A program made the translations under genes and the position numbers. 64,000 nucleotides of DNA from Scortum barcoo (lineage: Eukaryota > Chordata > Actinopteri > Centrarchiformes > Terapontidae): contig CM041545.1 of NCBI GenBank assembly GCA_023238725.1, positions 12,803,782 through 12,867,781 on the forward strand. Reading direction: 5' to 3'. Shown one piece after another: positions 34,431 to 46,900 of the stretch (its first letter is position 1; every line of letters starts with the position of its first letter). The notes beneath the pieces are model-generated. The model made no database searches and was not told the DNA's origin. It was given only the letters and a program-made list of their open reading frames with translations.

Positions 34431-36795
34431 AATCCACACACAAATTGAAAGTATTTATTGAACAAATGGACACTGAACAATGAATAAACAGTAGACAGAT
34501 AAAGGATGTTGGCACCAGAAATGGTTCAGAGTTTGATGACTTACTGTATTTTTGGCTGATATTTTCCATATATGCTTTAGTTAATAAGGCAACAGAAAAT
34601 CTTTGCTCCGAGTCATGTGTAAAAATGTGAGGTATTCTTAGCTCGTTTTAATGTCTGCAACAGATTTACAAAAAGAAGGAACAATTTTCACATATTTGCA
34701 TAATTCTTTAAAACACAAGTTATAGTATAGCACAGAGTCCTGGTACAGTACATGGTTGATTATCATAGAGGAAAAACAACATAAAGCAAAATGACAAAGA
34801 TTAAAAAAATAAAAGATAATTAACATTGCAATAAATTTGTTCTCTGGAGCCCCAAATTTACACATAAAAAAATCTATAAACTCCAAGACCAGTTGGGCAA
34901 ACTGATATATAAAGTTGTCAGAAAGAGTAGTATTGCTTCAACCAACAGAAATTTGCTCAGTCGGCAACCACGTTAACAACATTAAATAACATTAAATTAG
35001 CAAGAGGGGATCCACTGCATACAGCAAGGTTTGCACAATTATACACACTTGTGTCCAGCTACAACAAAGAAACGTTTATTTAATTAAAACTATCTCCACT
35101 TGTTGTGTTTCTACATATTACATACAGCTGTGGGGGGCTTTGTACAGAGAAAAAGAAAAACTTTATTCTTAAAAATACTTCAAACCCTGTGATTTATGCT
35201 AGATAGAAAAGGAGAAATCTGCTTGAAGTTTATTTCTAAAATCTTTTCAATCAGAATAAGCTGTGTAGCTCTCTAAATTGCATCACTGAAGAAGATCTGT
35301 TTTAAATAAACAACAGATGGTTGACTATTAGGGAACTATGTCATTTTGAAGGGATATTACCATTATAGTGCATTATGGAAGCTGTGGCAATATATCATAT
35401 AGACTTTTTAAAATTCCTTTAAGCAAGCATGCACTATAAACATCAGAATATCTTAGCAAAGTGGTGTAATAACAGCACTATGGTTAGCACCTTAGATAAT
35501 TTACTTAGCACCATGCATTAGAGAGAGGGTGGGACAGAAGATGGGGGGTTTATTTTGATTCATGGACCCGCTGTCCTCTCTCCTGTGGCTCAGTTCTCCT
35601 CTAAGGAATGCCTGTACTATCTACTGTAAGTGGGGAAGAAGAAGAAGAGACCCCTTGTCCCATTTGGTGTTGAGTACATAATATCTATTACCCTCCTATC
35701 TTTTATCATAAGCAAGGAAGCAAGGAACTGATACGCCTGGTTTCACACTCCACAGTTGTAGAGAAATTAATAAAACGCTATTGAGAACTAGAGCTCCATA
35801 CTCTTCTTTTACTCTGACCTCTAATCTCCACAACCACAGATATTCTCCCTAATCATCAGTGGCATCCGGTTCAATAATGTATGAGTAGTAAGTATAGCAA
35901 TAAGTATTTAATGCACTGAATCTCCATGTGGACGGCTTGCGTGCATTACCACCTAGAAGTGGGTGGCGATAGACGTTATTGGTTGCCACTGGTTTTCCCC
36001 AGTCAGGAAAACTGAATGCCACAATTTCGCATTTGGAGCGCGAGTAAATACAAATGTGATTTCTGCTCAATTAAAGCAAACGAGCCTGCCTCTGGATTAA
36101 TTCACATGGGCAAGATCACATGGAGACCACCAAAGGCAAATAAAAATGGCACCCCTGAAGAATCCTTCCATATAAGTTTAAAATATCAAATTATCTTCTC
36201 ATTTTCTATTGCACTTGAAGATTATTTCTTTACATAAGATATACATGTATTAAAGTTAATAATAAGCATACATATATATAAATATATATGTACATTTAAC
36301 TGATCCCAATTACTTTAATTCTTCTCTTCTAACAGAATTGAATTCCTGGTATTTCCAAAAAAAAGTACACACAGTATACAGACTGTAAAAATAAGTTACT
36401 ATAATGTCCGCTGATTAACTTGGTCTCCCTTCACTTAGCAATGTTCTAGAGAGATTGTGTGGCATAGAGCCTTTTTTTTCTCCAAGCGGGCGTACATATG
36501 GAGATCCTTCTTGAAGAGCGTGAAGAAACTTTTGCCGTCTGGAGAAGCTATTAGTGCAAGAACTCCCCTGCTCCTCCTCAGCTCTTCCTTGTGCCCTCCC
36601 AGCTCCCTGCGCTTCCTCCCTCTGTGTCTGCAGTCCAATGGGAGTTTGGCAGAGTGAAGCAGGATCTGTTTGGAGGGAGGCTTGTACTCGCTTGGACTGT
36701 TTTGCCATGGATTGGACGAGACTGCTCCAATCTTGGGGTAACGCCTTGGGGTAACAATCCACCCCCCAATGCTCAGAGGACTTACGGTGCAGCCC
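34431..36795 (-). other. Probable long 3'UTR of col27a1
   Basis: Non-coding DNA directly after the stop codon at 36796-36798. Minus-strand AATAAA signals (plus-strand TTTATT) occur at about 35229-35234, 35162-35167, 35075-35080 and, most distally, 34454-34459. The UTR could therefore be 1.6-2.3 kb. The minus-strand open frame 36415-36762 lies wholly downstream of the stop in transcript direction and shows no domain. The true cleavage site is unknown. Confidence 0.4.
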
Positions 36796-37939
36796 TCACA
36801 GGAAGCACACAGGACCTACTTCTAGGTGGTAATGTGAGCCAGGATTAGTATTGGGGATGTTGTAGATGTCGACCACAGGGAGCAGGGTGGGGTCCAGGGA
36901 GTGGAACACAAAATGGGTCTGGTGCCAGCGGCCATCGTTCATCTGAAACCAAAATACAGTAGACATGTTTTAGTCCAAAACGTGATTGTCATGATTAAGG
37001 CAACAAGTTTCAAAGTCTGAAAGTCAGGAATGAAGTCAACCAAAGGGTGCAAAGCCAGATGACATCATGTCGGTCCTACCCAGCAGGAGTCTTCTATGAC
37101 CTCTGGCTCGAGCTCTCCTCCCACTTCAAACACCTCCCCACTCCAGGCCTTGAATCTCACGGACCCCTGAGCTGGCTCATCCTCAGCTGACCTCCAAACC
37201 GGGATGTTCAGGCAGTGGATGATGATGTGTTGCACTGCCTCTGAGCTCAGCAGGTGCAGGAAGTTCATCTGGACACGGCCGACGCTGATTGTTGGCTGCT
37301 CAAACAGGCAGAACAGATGCCGGTTAACAAGTCTGGTATGTGCTCATGTGTGTAATATTTTACATTTATTAATCTTAATCATTTTGTCGACTTTGCTGAT
37401 GTAATTGGTGTTATTACTGTGTCTTAAATACCTTGGATACAGTAATTGGTTTTACACAAGTCTGTCCACCTCCGGTAAAGTTGCAGGAGACTTCTATTTT
37501 ATCTGACAAGCAGCCCAGGTTGGGATCAATCCAGTAAGTGCCTGAAAATACAAACACGTTTGGGATAAGTTTTCTATCCAAGCATAAAATTACTCTCTAC
37601 CTCTTTCTCTTACAGAACACGCTCTCACCATCGTTTAACTTCTGTTCACAGCTGTGCAGGTCCCTGCAGATGCGGGCGGGGTTGTCCCGAGTGCCCAGTG
37701 GGTTCTTCAGGCTCTGGATCAGGTTACTGAGGTAGTGGAGGGTCTTAAAGATCTCTGCACCCTGGTCCAGCATCGGCAGGTCCATCACTGGCTTATTCTG
37801 GGGGACACATGAAAATATAAGGCCTGTGCTCCTTGCAGCATATTAAAGGAGATTATACAAAGAAATGGTGATGTTATACTCCACTAACCTCAGTCCTGAG
37901 TGGAGTGTGTGAATCCATAAACAAAACACCATCGTCTTT
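36796..37939 (-). CDS. col27a1: col27a1 C-propeptide (COLFI / NC1) exons
   Basis: Exons in transcript order are 37889-37939, 37629-37797, 37432-37541, 37080-37298 and 36796-36942 (stop TGA at 36796-36798). Landmarks are MDLPMLDQGAEIFKTLHYLS, NPLGTRDNPARICRDLHSC, TYWIDPNLGC, EVSCNFTGGGQTCVKPI, VQMNFLHLLSSEAVQHIIIH, NDGRWHQTHFVF and the final LEVGPVCFL. This is the fibrillar-collagen C-propeptide, which selects and trimerises chains in the ER before removal. Conserved cysteines are visible at all expected blocks. The split Gly codon between 37629 and 37432 closes (G + GC). Confidence 0.94.
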
Positions 37940-40900
37940 CTGCAGAGAAATAACAAAATCAAATAACATCTTAATTAATCAATTCAATTGTATCTTTCCA
38001 GATAATACATTACAGTATATTCTAACTACTTTAAGCCTGATTGGATGTAATGAAATCAGCAAACATAACATGACTTACAAATGACGGAGGGACCCTCGGG
38101 GCACCCTAAGAAGAAAAAGAGTTATTTAGACTATGATTCACACAAGTCAAATCTGACATTAAGTTTGTTTGATCTATAAAACGTTTATAGGTTTTAGTTA
38201 AACCTATAAAGATGGAAAACTCACTGGAGGTCCAGGGGGTCCACGAGGTCCAGGAGATCCCTAATAAAATGAAATGTTATTTTCAGGTTGTATGTTGCCA
38301 GTCAAGTGTTAAGTAAAATTCAGATGACTTGTAAGAAGAGAAAAAAAGCAACATACCCTTGGTCCTTGTAATCCCTGTTCAGAGAGAGAAAAGACATATT
38401 TTCAGCCTGTATATTGACATTAAATTCATTTTTCATACAGTATAAAAAATTCAAGAGCATAGATGTGGTAAGAGGTCGGGAAGACTCACAGTCTCTCCAC
38501 GATTGCCCTTTTCTCCTCTAGGACCCTGAAAAGAGATGCACACAGTCAGTTGGCTTAAGAATAGAAGCAGAGAGAAATGTTAAAGCTTGTCTCAATCAGT
38601 TGAATACATACTGCACTTCCACTGGGACCAATAATTCCCATAGGGCCAATGACTCCTCCTCTGCCCTGATGGAGAGACACAGTTCAGAAAAATAATGAAA
38701 TAAGACATTGAGTGCAGTTCATCAGTGCAACCTAGATCGCTAGTCTACTCACCATTTCGCCCAGTGGCCCCTTTGGTCCCCGTATGCCTTTTGGCCCGAA
38801 GTCTCCTGGAGGCCCCTAAAATAAGTAAAAATTTATACACACTCAATGTCATTTTTGTAAAATGTTTTGTTACACACCGACTCCCACTGTATCTCTAACT
38901 ATATCTATGTCTCATTATGGAACATTTGACATCCACTGTTTCCATATTTAATACAATGTTTCCAGCTGTCCTAACAGACTTTGGCTTTGGGCTTTGCGTT
39001 CTGTGCTGCGATTTCCATGCAACTGAATCAATTTTTTTTACTGCCACTCAACCAGACACAGTTGGAATGTGTTTATGGTGCATGATGGAAACTTTGCTTC
39101 ACACTGGTGTTATTTTTGAAAATCACACAAAAAATGATATACAAGCTCTTAAAACTGGTGTTTGTGGGATTGCTCCAGAAAAGAGCGACAAACACAGGCC
39201 AGGGGCAGGAAGTGGGGAGGAAATGTGTTGGCTTGATCTAAAGGATGCTGTTTGTAAAAGGGATTTGGTGATGGGAGAGAGCAACCTGTCATTTTGGAAG
39301 ACAAATGTTTGAATAGTTATACATCAGCTAATGTTTCTCTGATGTATGTTTGAAATAGGATATATATGTAGTTATGTAATAGCAAAACAGTTCTTACACA
39401 AAGGATACACACATGTGTACACCTGAATCCCAAAATGAGACATATTTGTAGTAGTTCAGTACTTAGAGACTAATCCACTTCCTGGAAAGACTTTCCAGGT
39501 TTAATTTCTAAGGGTGGGAGTGATAAAGCAAACAGAGGACAACTGCTCACCCAAAAGGGCTTGTTACTAAGGACCAACCTACATATGCATTGCATTTTGA
39601 AAGACACGTTTTAATCTGTGCACATAGATTGTGGATGATGTGCTGCTGTTTGGTGCTGAACATACCCTTGGTCCAAAAACTCCAAGTATTCCTGGAAATC
39701 CAGGTTCACCTGTATCACCCTATACAAGAATTCAGACAGCAATTAGAAACACAGTGTCTCCAAAGAGATATACAAATGTTACATATATAACATATGTTTA
39801 CATGTATTTATCTGTGGCTGATACTCACAGGTTGTCCTTTGGGTCCTTTGTCTCCCTGTGGCCCCGGCAGTCCCATTCCACCTCTGAAGCCTCTTTTACC
39901 TGGTGGTCCACTCTGGCCTCGAAGACCCTGCTCACCCTGAATAGATAAATAAATGATAAAATGACTTTGAGTAGATCACTCACAGGAAGTTAAATGATAA
40001 TGTAAAAAAAAGTCATCATACAATATAGCAGTTGCACGGCAGCCCATTACAGAAAATGCTATAATGTGCATTATATTTTGCTCATTCACAAGCATGCATT
40101 ATAATTGTTCTATTTTGTTATGCCTAAATGCAACTACATGGCATAACAAACAGCTTATTTTCTGTCTTACCTTTGGTCCAATGCCTCCCTGACCTCCTGG
40201 GAGTCCTGGAACACCAGTTTTACCACGCCCGCCAGCTTTGCCAGAAAGACCAGCCTCCCCATCATCACCATGCTCTCCCTAGATACACATCATGAAGAAA
40301 AATGAATGAAAATGATCGCTAACCCGAACAATTTAGAAACCATTGCCTTGATAGAGGATGGGTCTAAAAACTTTGGTACCGGAGTGGTACCTACAGGGCA
40401 GATTGTCATAAAGGCAATCATGCTCTCCAGAGGATGAGAAATCTTTATTTTAGGCACCCTTTAGGCTTTGTTCTAGCACCACTCTCAGGTTAAAATGTCA
40501 ACTATGAAGTTATTATGTTATATTTTGTGAGTCTCACCGGCATGCCTTTACTTCCATCTTTTCCAGGGACTCCATCCACCCCGGGAACACCCTCCTGTCC
40601 CTCTCGGCCCACCACACCTCTGGGACCAGGAGGACCACCACCACCCTGAGAAGAAGAAATGACCGGTCAGAAATCTCGACAGACGATGACAGCATGTGTT
40701 TCTCGCTTCTGTTTCATCTATCTTTACTTTAAATGTGTCTAGGTTAATCTTTTGACATGACTTTTGTTTATGCCTTATTTTAGTCATGAACAAAACTTTT
40801 CAAAGGCTTGGAGTATGAAAAAAAATCTCTTTTGTGAATGTATGGAGAGTCGTTGACTTACCTCTGATCCTCTGGTTCCTTTTTGTCCTGACTGGCCCTT

Positions 40901-43900
40901 TTTGCCTTTCTGACCCTTCAGAGAGAGAAGATGTTTTAAAGGTAAAATAACATCATTACTGATTATTACTCCTCCACATGTGCATGTACAGTAATGATCT
41001 ACTGTGACACTGAACCAGCTACTAGTGTAAAACATGACATTTCTTTCTCAAGCCAAACAAAGGAAGTGACAGTTCTATGATAGAATTACAGTGTTAACAA
41101 GCTGATTCATAATCATTTCAGTGGCTGTCTAACTCTGCCAGAAACCTGCTGATGGTTCTGCAACTATAATACAGCAAATTGAGTTAATTACTCAACTTAC
41201 ACCATAAAAAAGCGTGAATATACTTTATACTTTTATGCCATATGTAACAATAGGAATGACTGCAGCTACGATAGAGTTGCATATCAAACTATAACTCCTT
41301 CAACATGCACATGGAGGCACAATTACCCTCTGTCACACACAACAAGCACACAATATGTTTTTGCTTTGACATCCTTACTTGATCTCCTTTGGCACCTTTG
41401 GGTCCTTGTTGCCCACGAGGTCCGGACTGTCCCTGAAATTGTGAGTTATGTTAATGTAAGCGTATAACGGTGACCTGTGTGGGCATGCCTGCTGGTTGTT
41501 GTGCAGACTTAAATGACAGAACTAAGTTCTGACACTCACAGGTAGTCCAGGAGCTCCAGGCCTGCCTCTCTCGCCATCCACACCAACTTGACCCTGACAA
41601 AGAGTAACAAGAGCATTGACTACATAAATCCAAATACTGTGGGCCATTTTCACATTAGCTAGAGTGATGGTACTTACTTTATACCCCGGGTCTCCTGATT
41701 CCCCTCTCTCTCCTCTGTCACCTGGAGGACCCTGATAAAACAAAAATCATCTGAGTAAACATCCTACAGCAGACAAAGAGTAGAAGTAGTGAGAAAACCA
41801 AGTCAGGCGTGACTTACGATGTCACCTTGAGGACCAGGAGGACCCTCTACTTTCCCATCATCTCCCTGCTCGCCCTGCAGATGAAAATAAAAACAATAAG
41901 AATGTAGATGTTTTATGAAGGACACACATCCCTGATGTCTGTATCTAGCATTTGATACAAATATATTGAAAAAAGTTTATTTTGAGCACGCCTTCTCTTC
42001 GAAGCGCTCACTTGGCTGATTAAAATGCGTGTTAAATCAGTTCTCTCTGCCTTTGTTAAATTAAAAGCTGTGATGTATTAACAGTGTGTCATCTTTGATG
42101 CACTGAGGTATCAAAACAGCGCTGATCAGTACAAGCTGCTTACAGAGAGAGGTGCATTGTGGGATTCTTTCACAGCTCAATGAAAAACATTTGGTGTTAC
42201 TGATCCAATTAGTGGCCAGTCCAAACTGGTGCTGGAATATTCCGGGAACAGAGTGAGATACTGAAGATATAGACAGTGTTACACATAAAGTAAATGAGGT
42301 GTACCTTTTCACCTTTTGGTCCGGGAGGCCCCATGGGGCCTTGTGGTCCCTGATGGCCCTGCAAAGACAGAAAGCAAGAAATCATGTTATAAAAAATGAA
42401 AAGCCAAATGCAAACAGCCTGATTGGTTTGGTTAAAGCTTGTGGTTAATGTCCAACATCATGCAGCAACTTACTTAGGATATAACATCTTACCTCATAAC
42501 CTGCAATACCAGGTTCCCCCAGCTGGCCCATTCGACCAGGAGTTCCCTAAAGGAGAGCAAATGTTTGGGCACTTTAAGTAATTTAGAACATTAGACATTT
42601 AAAACAGCTTCCAATTTAAAAAACAAATGATAATATCTGTAACATCACTGTTCCACTTTACCACGTGTCCAATGGTTCCTCTGGACCCCTTTGGTCCAAC
42701 AAAGCCTAGTGGTCCAGTTTTCCCCACTGGTCCAGTCTCCCCAAGGTGACCTTGATGACCTTTGGCACCCTAAACACACCAAACAGATAAGTTACAGAAT
42801 AGCTGACTGCACAGAATTTCTGTCTTTGTGTGCAAATAATTTTGTTTTTTGGAGTTTAAACTGTCATCAAAGGTGGTTTGATTTTCATACCTTTGACCCT
42901 TGTTTGCCCCTTTCCCCAATTTTGCCAGGTTTGCCTTCTGGACCCTTCAGAGAGAAAACAAAGTTAAGAAACAGCATATGGCAGGGTTTCACAGTCAGGT
43001 GAAAGTCACTTTGTCTAAAAACGTGTTTATGAATTTGACCAGAGAGACCGACCACTTACTCTGACACCAGTGAGTCCGGGACTTCCAGGTGGGCCCTCCT
43101 TTCCCTTTAGCCCAGTTTCACCTTTTTCTCCTTTGTCACCCTCCTGACCCATGTCACCTTTTTCACCCTGAGAATATGCACATAAAACCTTTTTAAGTTT
43201 CTTCATCTAAAACATGCAAAAAAGTGGATTAAGATAAGTAGTGCAGTATGTGTTATATTTGGTTGGAGTTGTCCATATCCTAAAAATACAACATCAAGAA
43301 CATTTTGAGAAAATGCTTCACCTTGGCTCCATCTGGACCAGATGCGCCAGCTTCTCCCTCTAGGCCTGGCTCTCCCTGTTATTACACACACATACACACA
43401 AAGGTTTATTTAATGAACACTTTCACCTGTTAAGGATGCAGATGTTTAATGTTAATAAACGTACCCGCGGTCCCATTAGTCCCTGCTCTCCGATGTTCCC
43501 AACAGGTCCAATGGCTCCCTGACACACACAGAGAAAGACACACACACACACACACACGTGCATCAGGGCACAAAAAATATTCTTTCTGTTGTTTTTGTGC
43601 ACTTGTTTGATATCAATATATGTGGTTTGATTACATTAGTCTTGCAATCTTGTAATATCACACACAACAACTGCGACGGCAACAACATGTAATGCTCACC
43701 TTCTCGCCCAGCTCGCCTGGTAGTCCTGGTTCCCCCACTTTGCCTGGAGGACCCTTTATAAATACGTAGAAGAAAGAGAAAGGAAAATGTTGAATGATTT
43801 CAGAGAAACATTTAGGGTTAATGACTCCTTGGCACTACATATGAACAATATGTCAGAGTTCCATTACATTTTCTCATGAGAGAAGGGAGGGAGGTCAAAG

Positions 43901-46900
43901 AGAAAGCGCACACCTTTGTAATGTGGGTTAATTAGTTTAATTGGGCCTATTACTTCAGTCAGAGAGCGTTATTGATTCACTGGTGTCGGGTGAACAACAG
44001 ATGTCACATATTTAATCATTTAGTCTTCACAATACCCTTTGTGTGTGTGCAGATGAACGCTAGTGACCTCCTCCCCACATGGAATATACATGCATACATA
44101 TTAAGTGTGTATGTGTTTGTGTTTGCAAACTCTTTTACCTTTTGGCCAATTTCTCCTAACAGCCCTACAGTCCCTGGTGGCCCAGGTGATCCCTGTAGAT
44201 GACAACACAAACACTTAATTGATAATCAGACCCAAAACCAACAAGGGATATTTTCACGCTAAACAACATCAGATTCTAATTACAAAAGTGCAAAAAACAA
44301 GAAATCTCTGGGTAATGTTGATCGTGATGAGCCAGCAGCAGATAAATCAGTGAACCATCTGGACACAGTTTGGCTCTGTGTGCGATGACTAACTGTGTCA
44401 CTAATTATGCATCTAAGACAGCGATGCTTTGCCGTGAATACTTTTTAATCTCAGCATACATGAATAATGTCCGCTCCCTGGTTGACTTGCATCCAGTCCA
44501 AACAATACTAATGGCATAACTGAAGTCACCTGTGTGGTCTTCATATTACGGGTTAACAGCCAACAGAAAGTTAACATCCGGGCTCAGAAGGGTATTGTGT
44601 ATCAGTGAAAGCAGAGTAAGAGATGACACAATGGAGATGATTGGGAGGGAAAAAGGTGATTTTTAAGTGATGTGTACAAGGGAGGGGTTCAAATTTATAG
44701 ATGATTGCTAGGATATTCCACTTTGTCCTCCTATTGTGATTGAATCTTTATTTATGGGGAAGCAAACAGCTTGTCTAAATCCAAACTAAATAGTAAACAA
44801 ATTCTTAATAACTCAGTGCAGATAAAAATGTATCTTATACCTTGTAGTCAACCTGATCAAGCAATTGTATATTACTAATTTTAAACTGTACTACAAACTA
44901 AATTCCTTTGGAATTTAGTCTCTCACACAATATTTGTCTTTACTACTGTAGGAATAAACAGTCTGCTGTATGAAGTAAACTGCATTCAGCTACCTCAGGG
45001 CTGTCTCCTTGGGACAGTACTGGCCCGAGATCCGTGTTTTATTTAATAGGAAACAGGAGAATATTAACCTGGGATTCATTCATACCAATGAAAACAAAGA
45101 GGGTGCCTGTCTCTAATACTGTTGAACTTCATTCAGTGTCCATTCAAACCAACATACTTTTTAATCCGTCTTTTTCTGTTCTGCCTGTTTAAGTGCGCAT
45201 AAAGCAAAACTACAAGGACAGCTAATCTTTTACAGGAAAATTTTTACACATCATGGCAGTAATCACATGTGCTTTCCCTGCAAGTTCACCGACTCAGCAC
45301 TTTCATTAGCACTATTAATATTCTGTTTCTTTTTCAAAAAGCAATCAGTCACCCATCATGCTTGCAGTTTGCTCTCTTGCCACTACAGAATAGCAACATG
45401 TGCAACAAGGGTGAGACAATTCTCTGGTCGCACTGGAGGAAACATTTAATACAGCCAAATATATTCTTAATAAGTACTAAAAAATGTCTCATAAACTCCT
45501 TCCTGGCTGTGATATTTTGGAGCTAACAGAGCTGGGCAGAGAAGACCAGGGTGCTGTTTGTTGCCAAAGAAAAACGAATAAAACTGGCAAGTATGGTTAT
45601 GAGAAATGGAGAAAAGTTTGATGAGCTAAAGTGAGAATTCTGCAAAAGACTGAACCTCAACATAGAGAAATAAAAAGAAAGAAGGGGAAAGGGACAGGAG
45701 GACATGAAGATATTTTAGGGGAGGTTTAACAATGCAGAGAAGACAAGAAAACAGGATAGAAATGCATGAAATGATGAAGAGGTTGGAGGGTCATACCGGC
45801 TCGCCAGCTATTCCCTTGTCCCCTGGAGGTCCTGAGGGCCCTTGGATACCCTGGACAGAGGAGGGTAAGTGAGATCAGAATACATGGACATGCCAACACA
45901 TCATTTGACATTAATAAAACATACATGTGTAGTTTTTGATGAAGTACAGAATATAGCTAGCTGTAGAAGAACTTCAAAAATAAGGCATTGCTTTTGCCAT
46001 TTTTCATCTTTGAGTGATTAAGCATTTCATAGATTCAAATATGTATTCATAATTAAATAATATAACACTATTATACAGTATTTACATAGAGTGTACTCTA
46101 TGCAGCAGGAAGCCTGTTGATTTGTGGTCCACTTGTGCATCTGCTCTAAAACTCAAGTATTACACTATTTGTCATTTATTTCCTTGTATGGTAACTGTGA
46201 ACTCACAGGAAAACCTTTAGGCCCAGTTTCCCCTGGCTCTCCAATCTTCCCCTGTAGGGACACAGTTTGATCAGGGATCAGTACTTGACAAAGAAAGTAC
46301 ATGAACATACAGGGCAAAATCTACTGTACCTCCCTTTGGACATGTTCTAAAGACATGTCATCTATGTAGTAATAATAACAACTTGACCAATGTTTTACAA
46401 CATAAAACAAAGAGGGTAAAGAGACTTGATTTAAGTTCACCTTGATTTTCATTGATTCATTCCATGTCATCCTCTGTCATATCTTTCCATTTGCCCCAAA
46501 GTTAAACCACTGACCTCTACTACATTAGATTTACAAACTGTTCTATATGTGCCCAAATCATTTTCAGAAGTGGACTTTAATTGGAGGTAATTGGAGTAAA
46601 TATTCTGAAATCCCACCAATGACTGGTGCATGTATGTAAATCTGGCCCACAGAAACCTCCCAAGGACAGTTCTCTCCTCCAAAGTCATATGTTGTTTTTG
46701 ACTGCGGGGCTCCACATCGCTGGTATCATGTAGGTCCTCTAAATCACTGTGATGCCTTGCCTCTCCAGAGGAACATAAGCACCAAAAAAATATATGAGAG
46801 GAAGGAATGGAAAAGTAGAAAAAAAAATACCCAAATGCCTTACCTGTGGTCCAGGGAAACCTATTTTTCCTGGAGGACCATCAGGACCCTGTGGAGAGAG

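Noticed and set aside
36415..36762. 115-codon minus-strand open frame after the col27a1 stop
   Set aside because: It lies wholly in the presumed 3'UTR, has no domain, and the collagen propeptide already ends properly at 36796-36798.
38917..39312. 131-codon plus-strand open frame between collagen exons
   Set aside because: Entirely intronic, no domain, antisense to the host gene.
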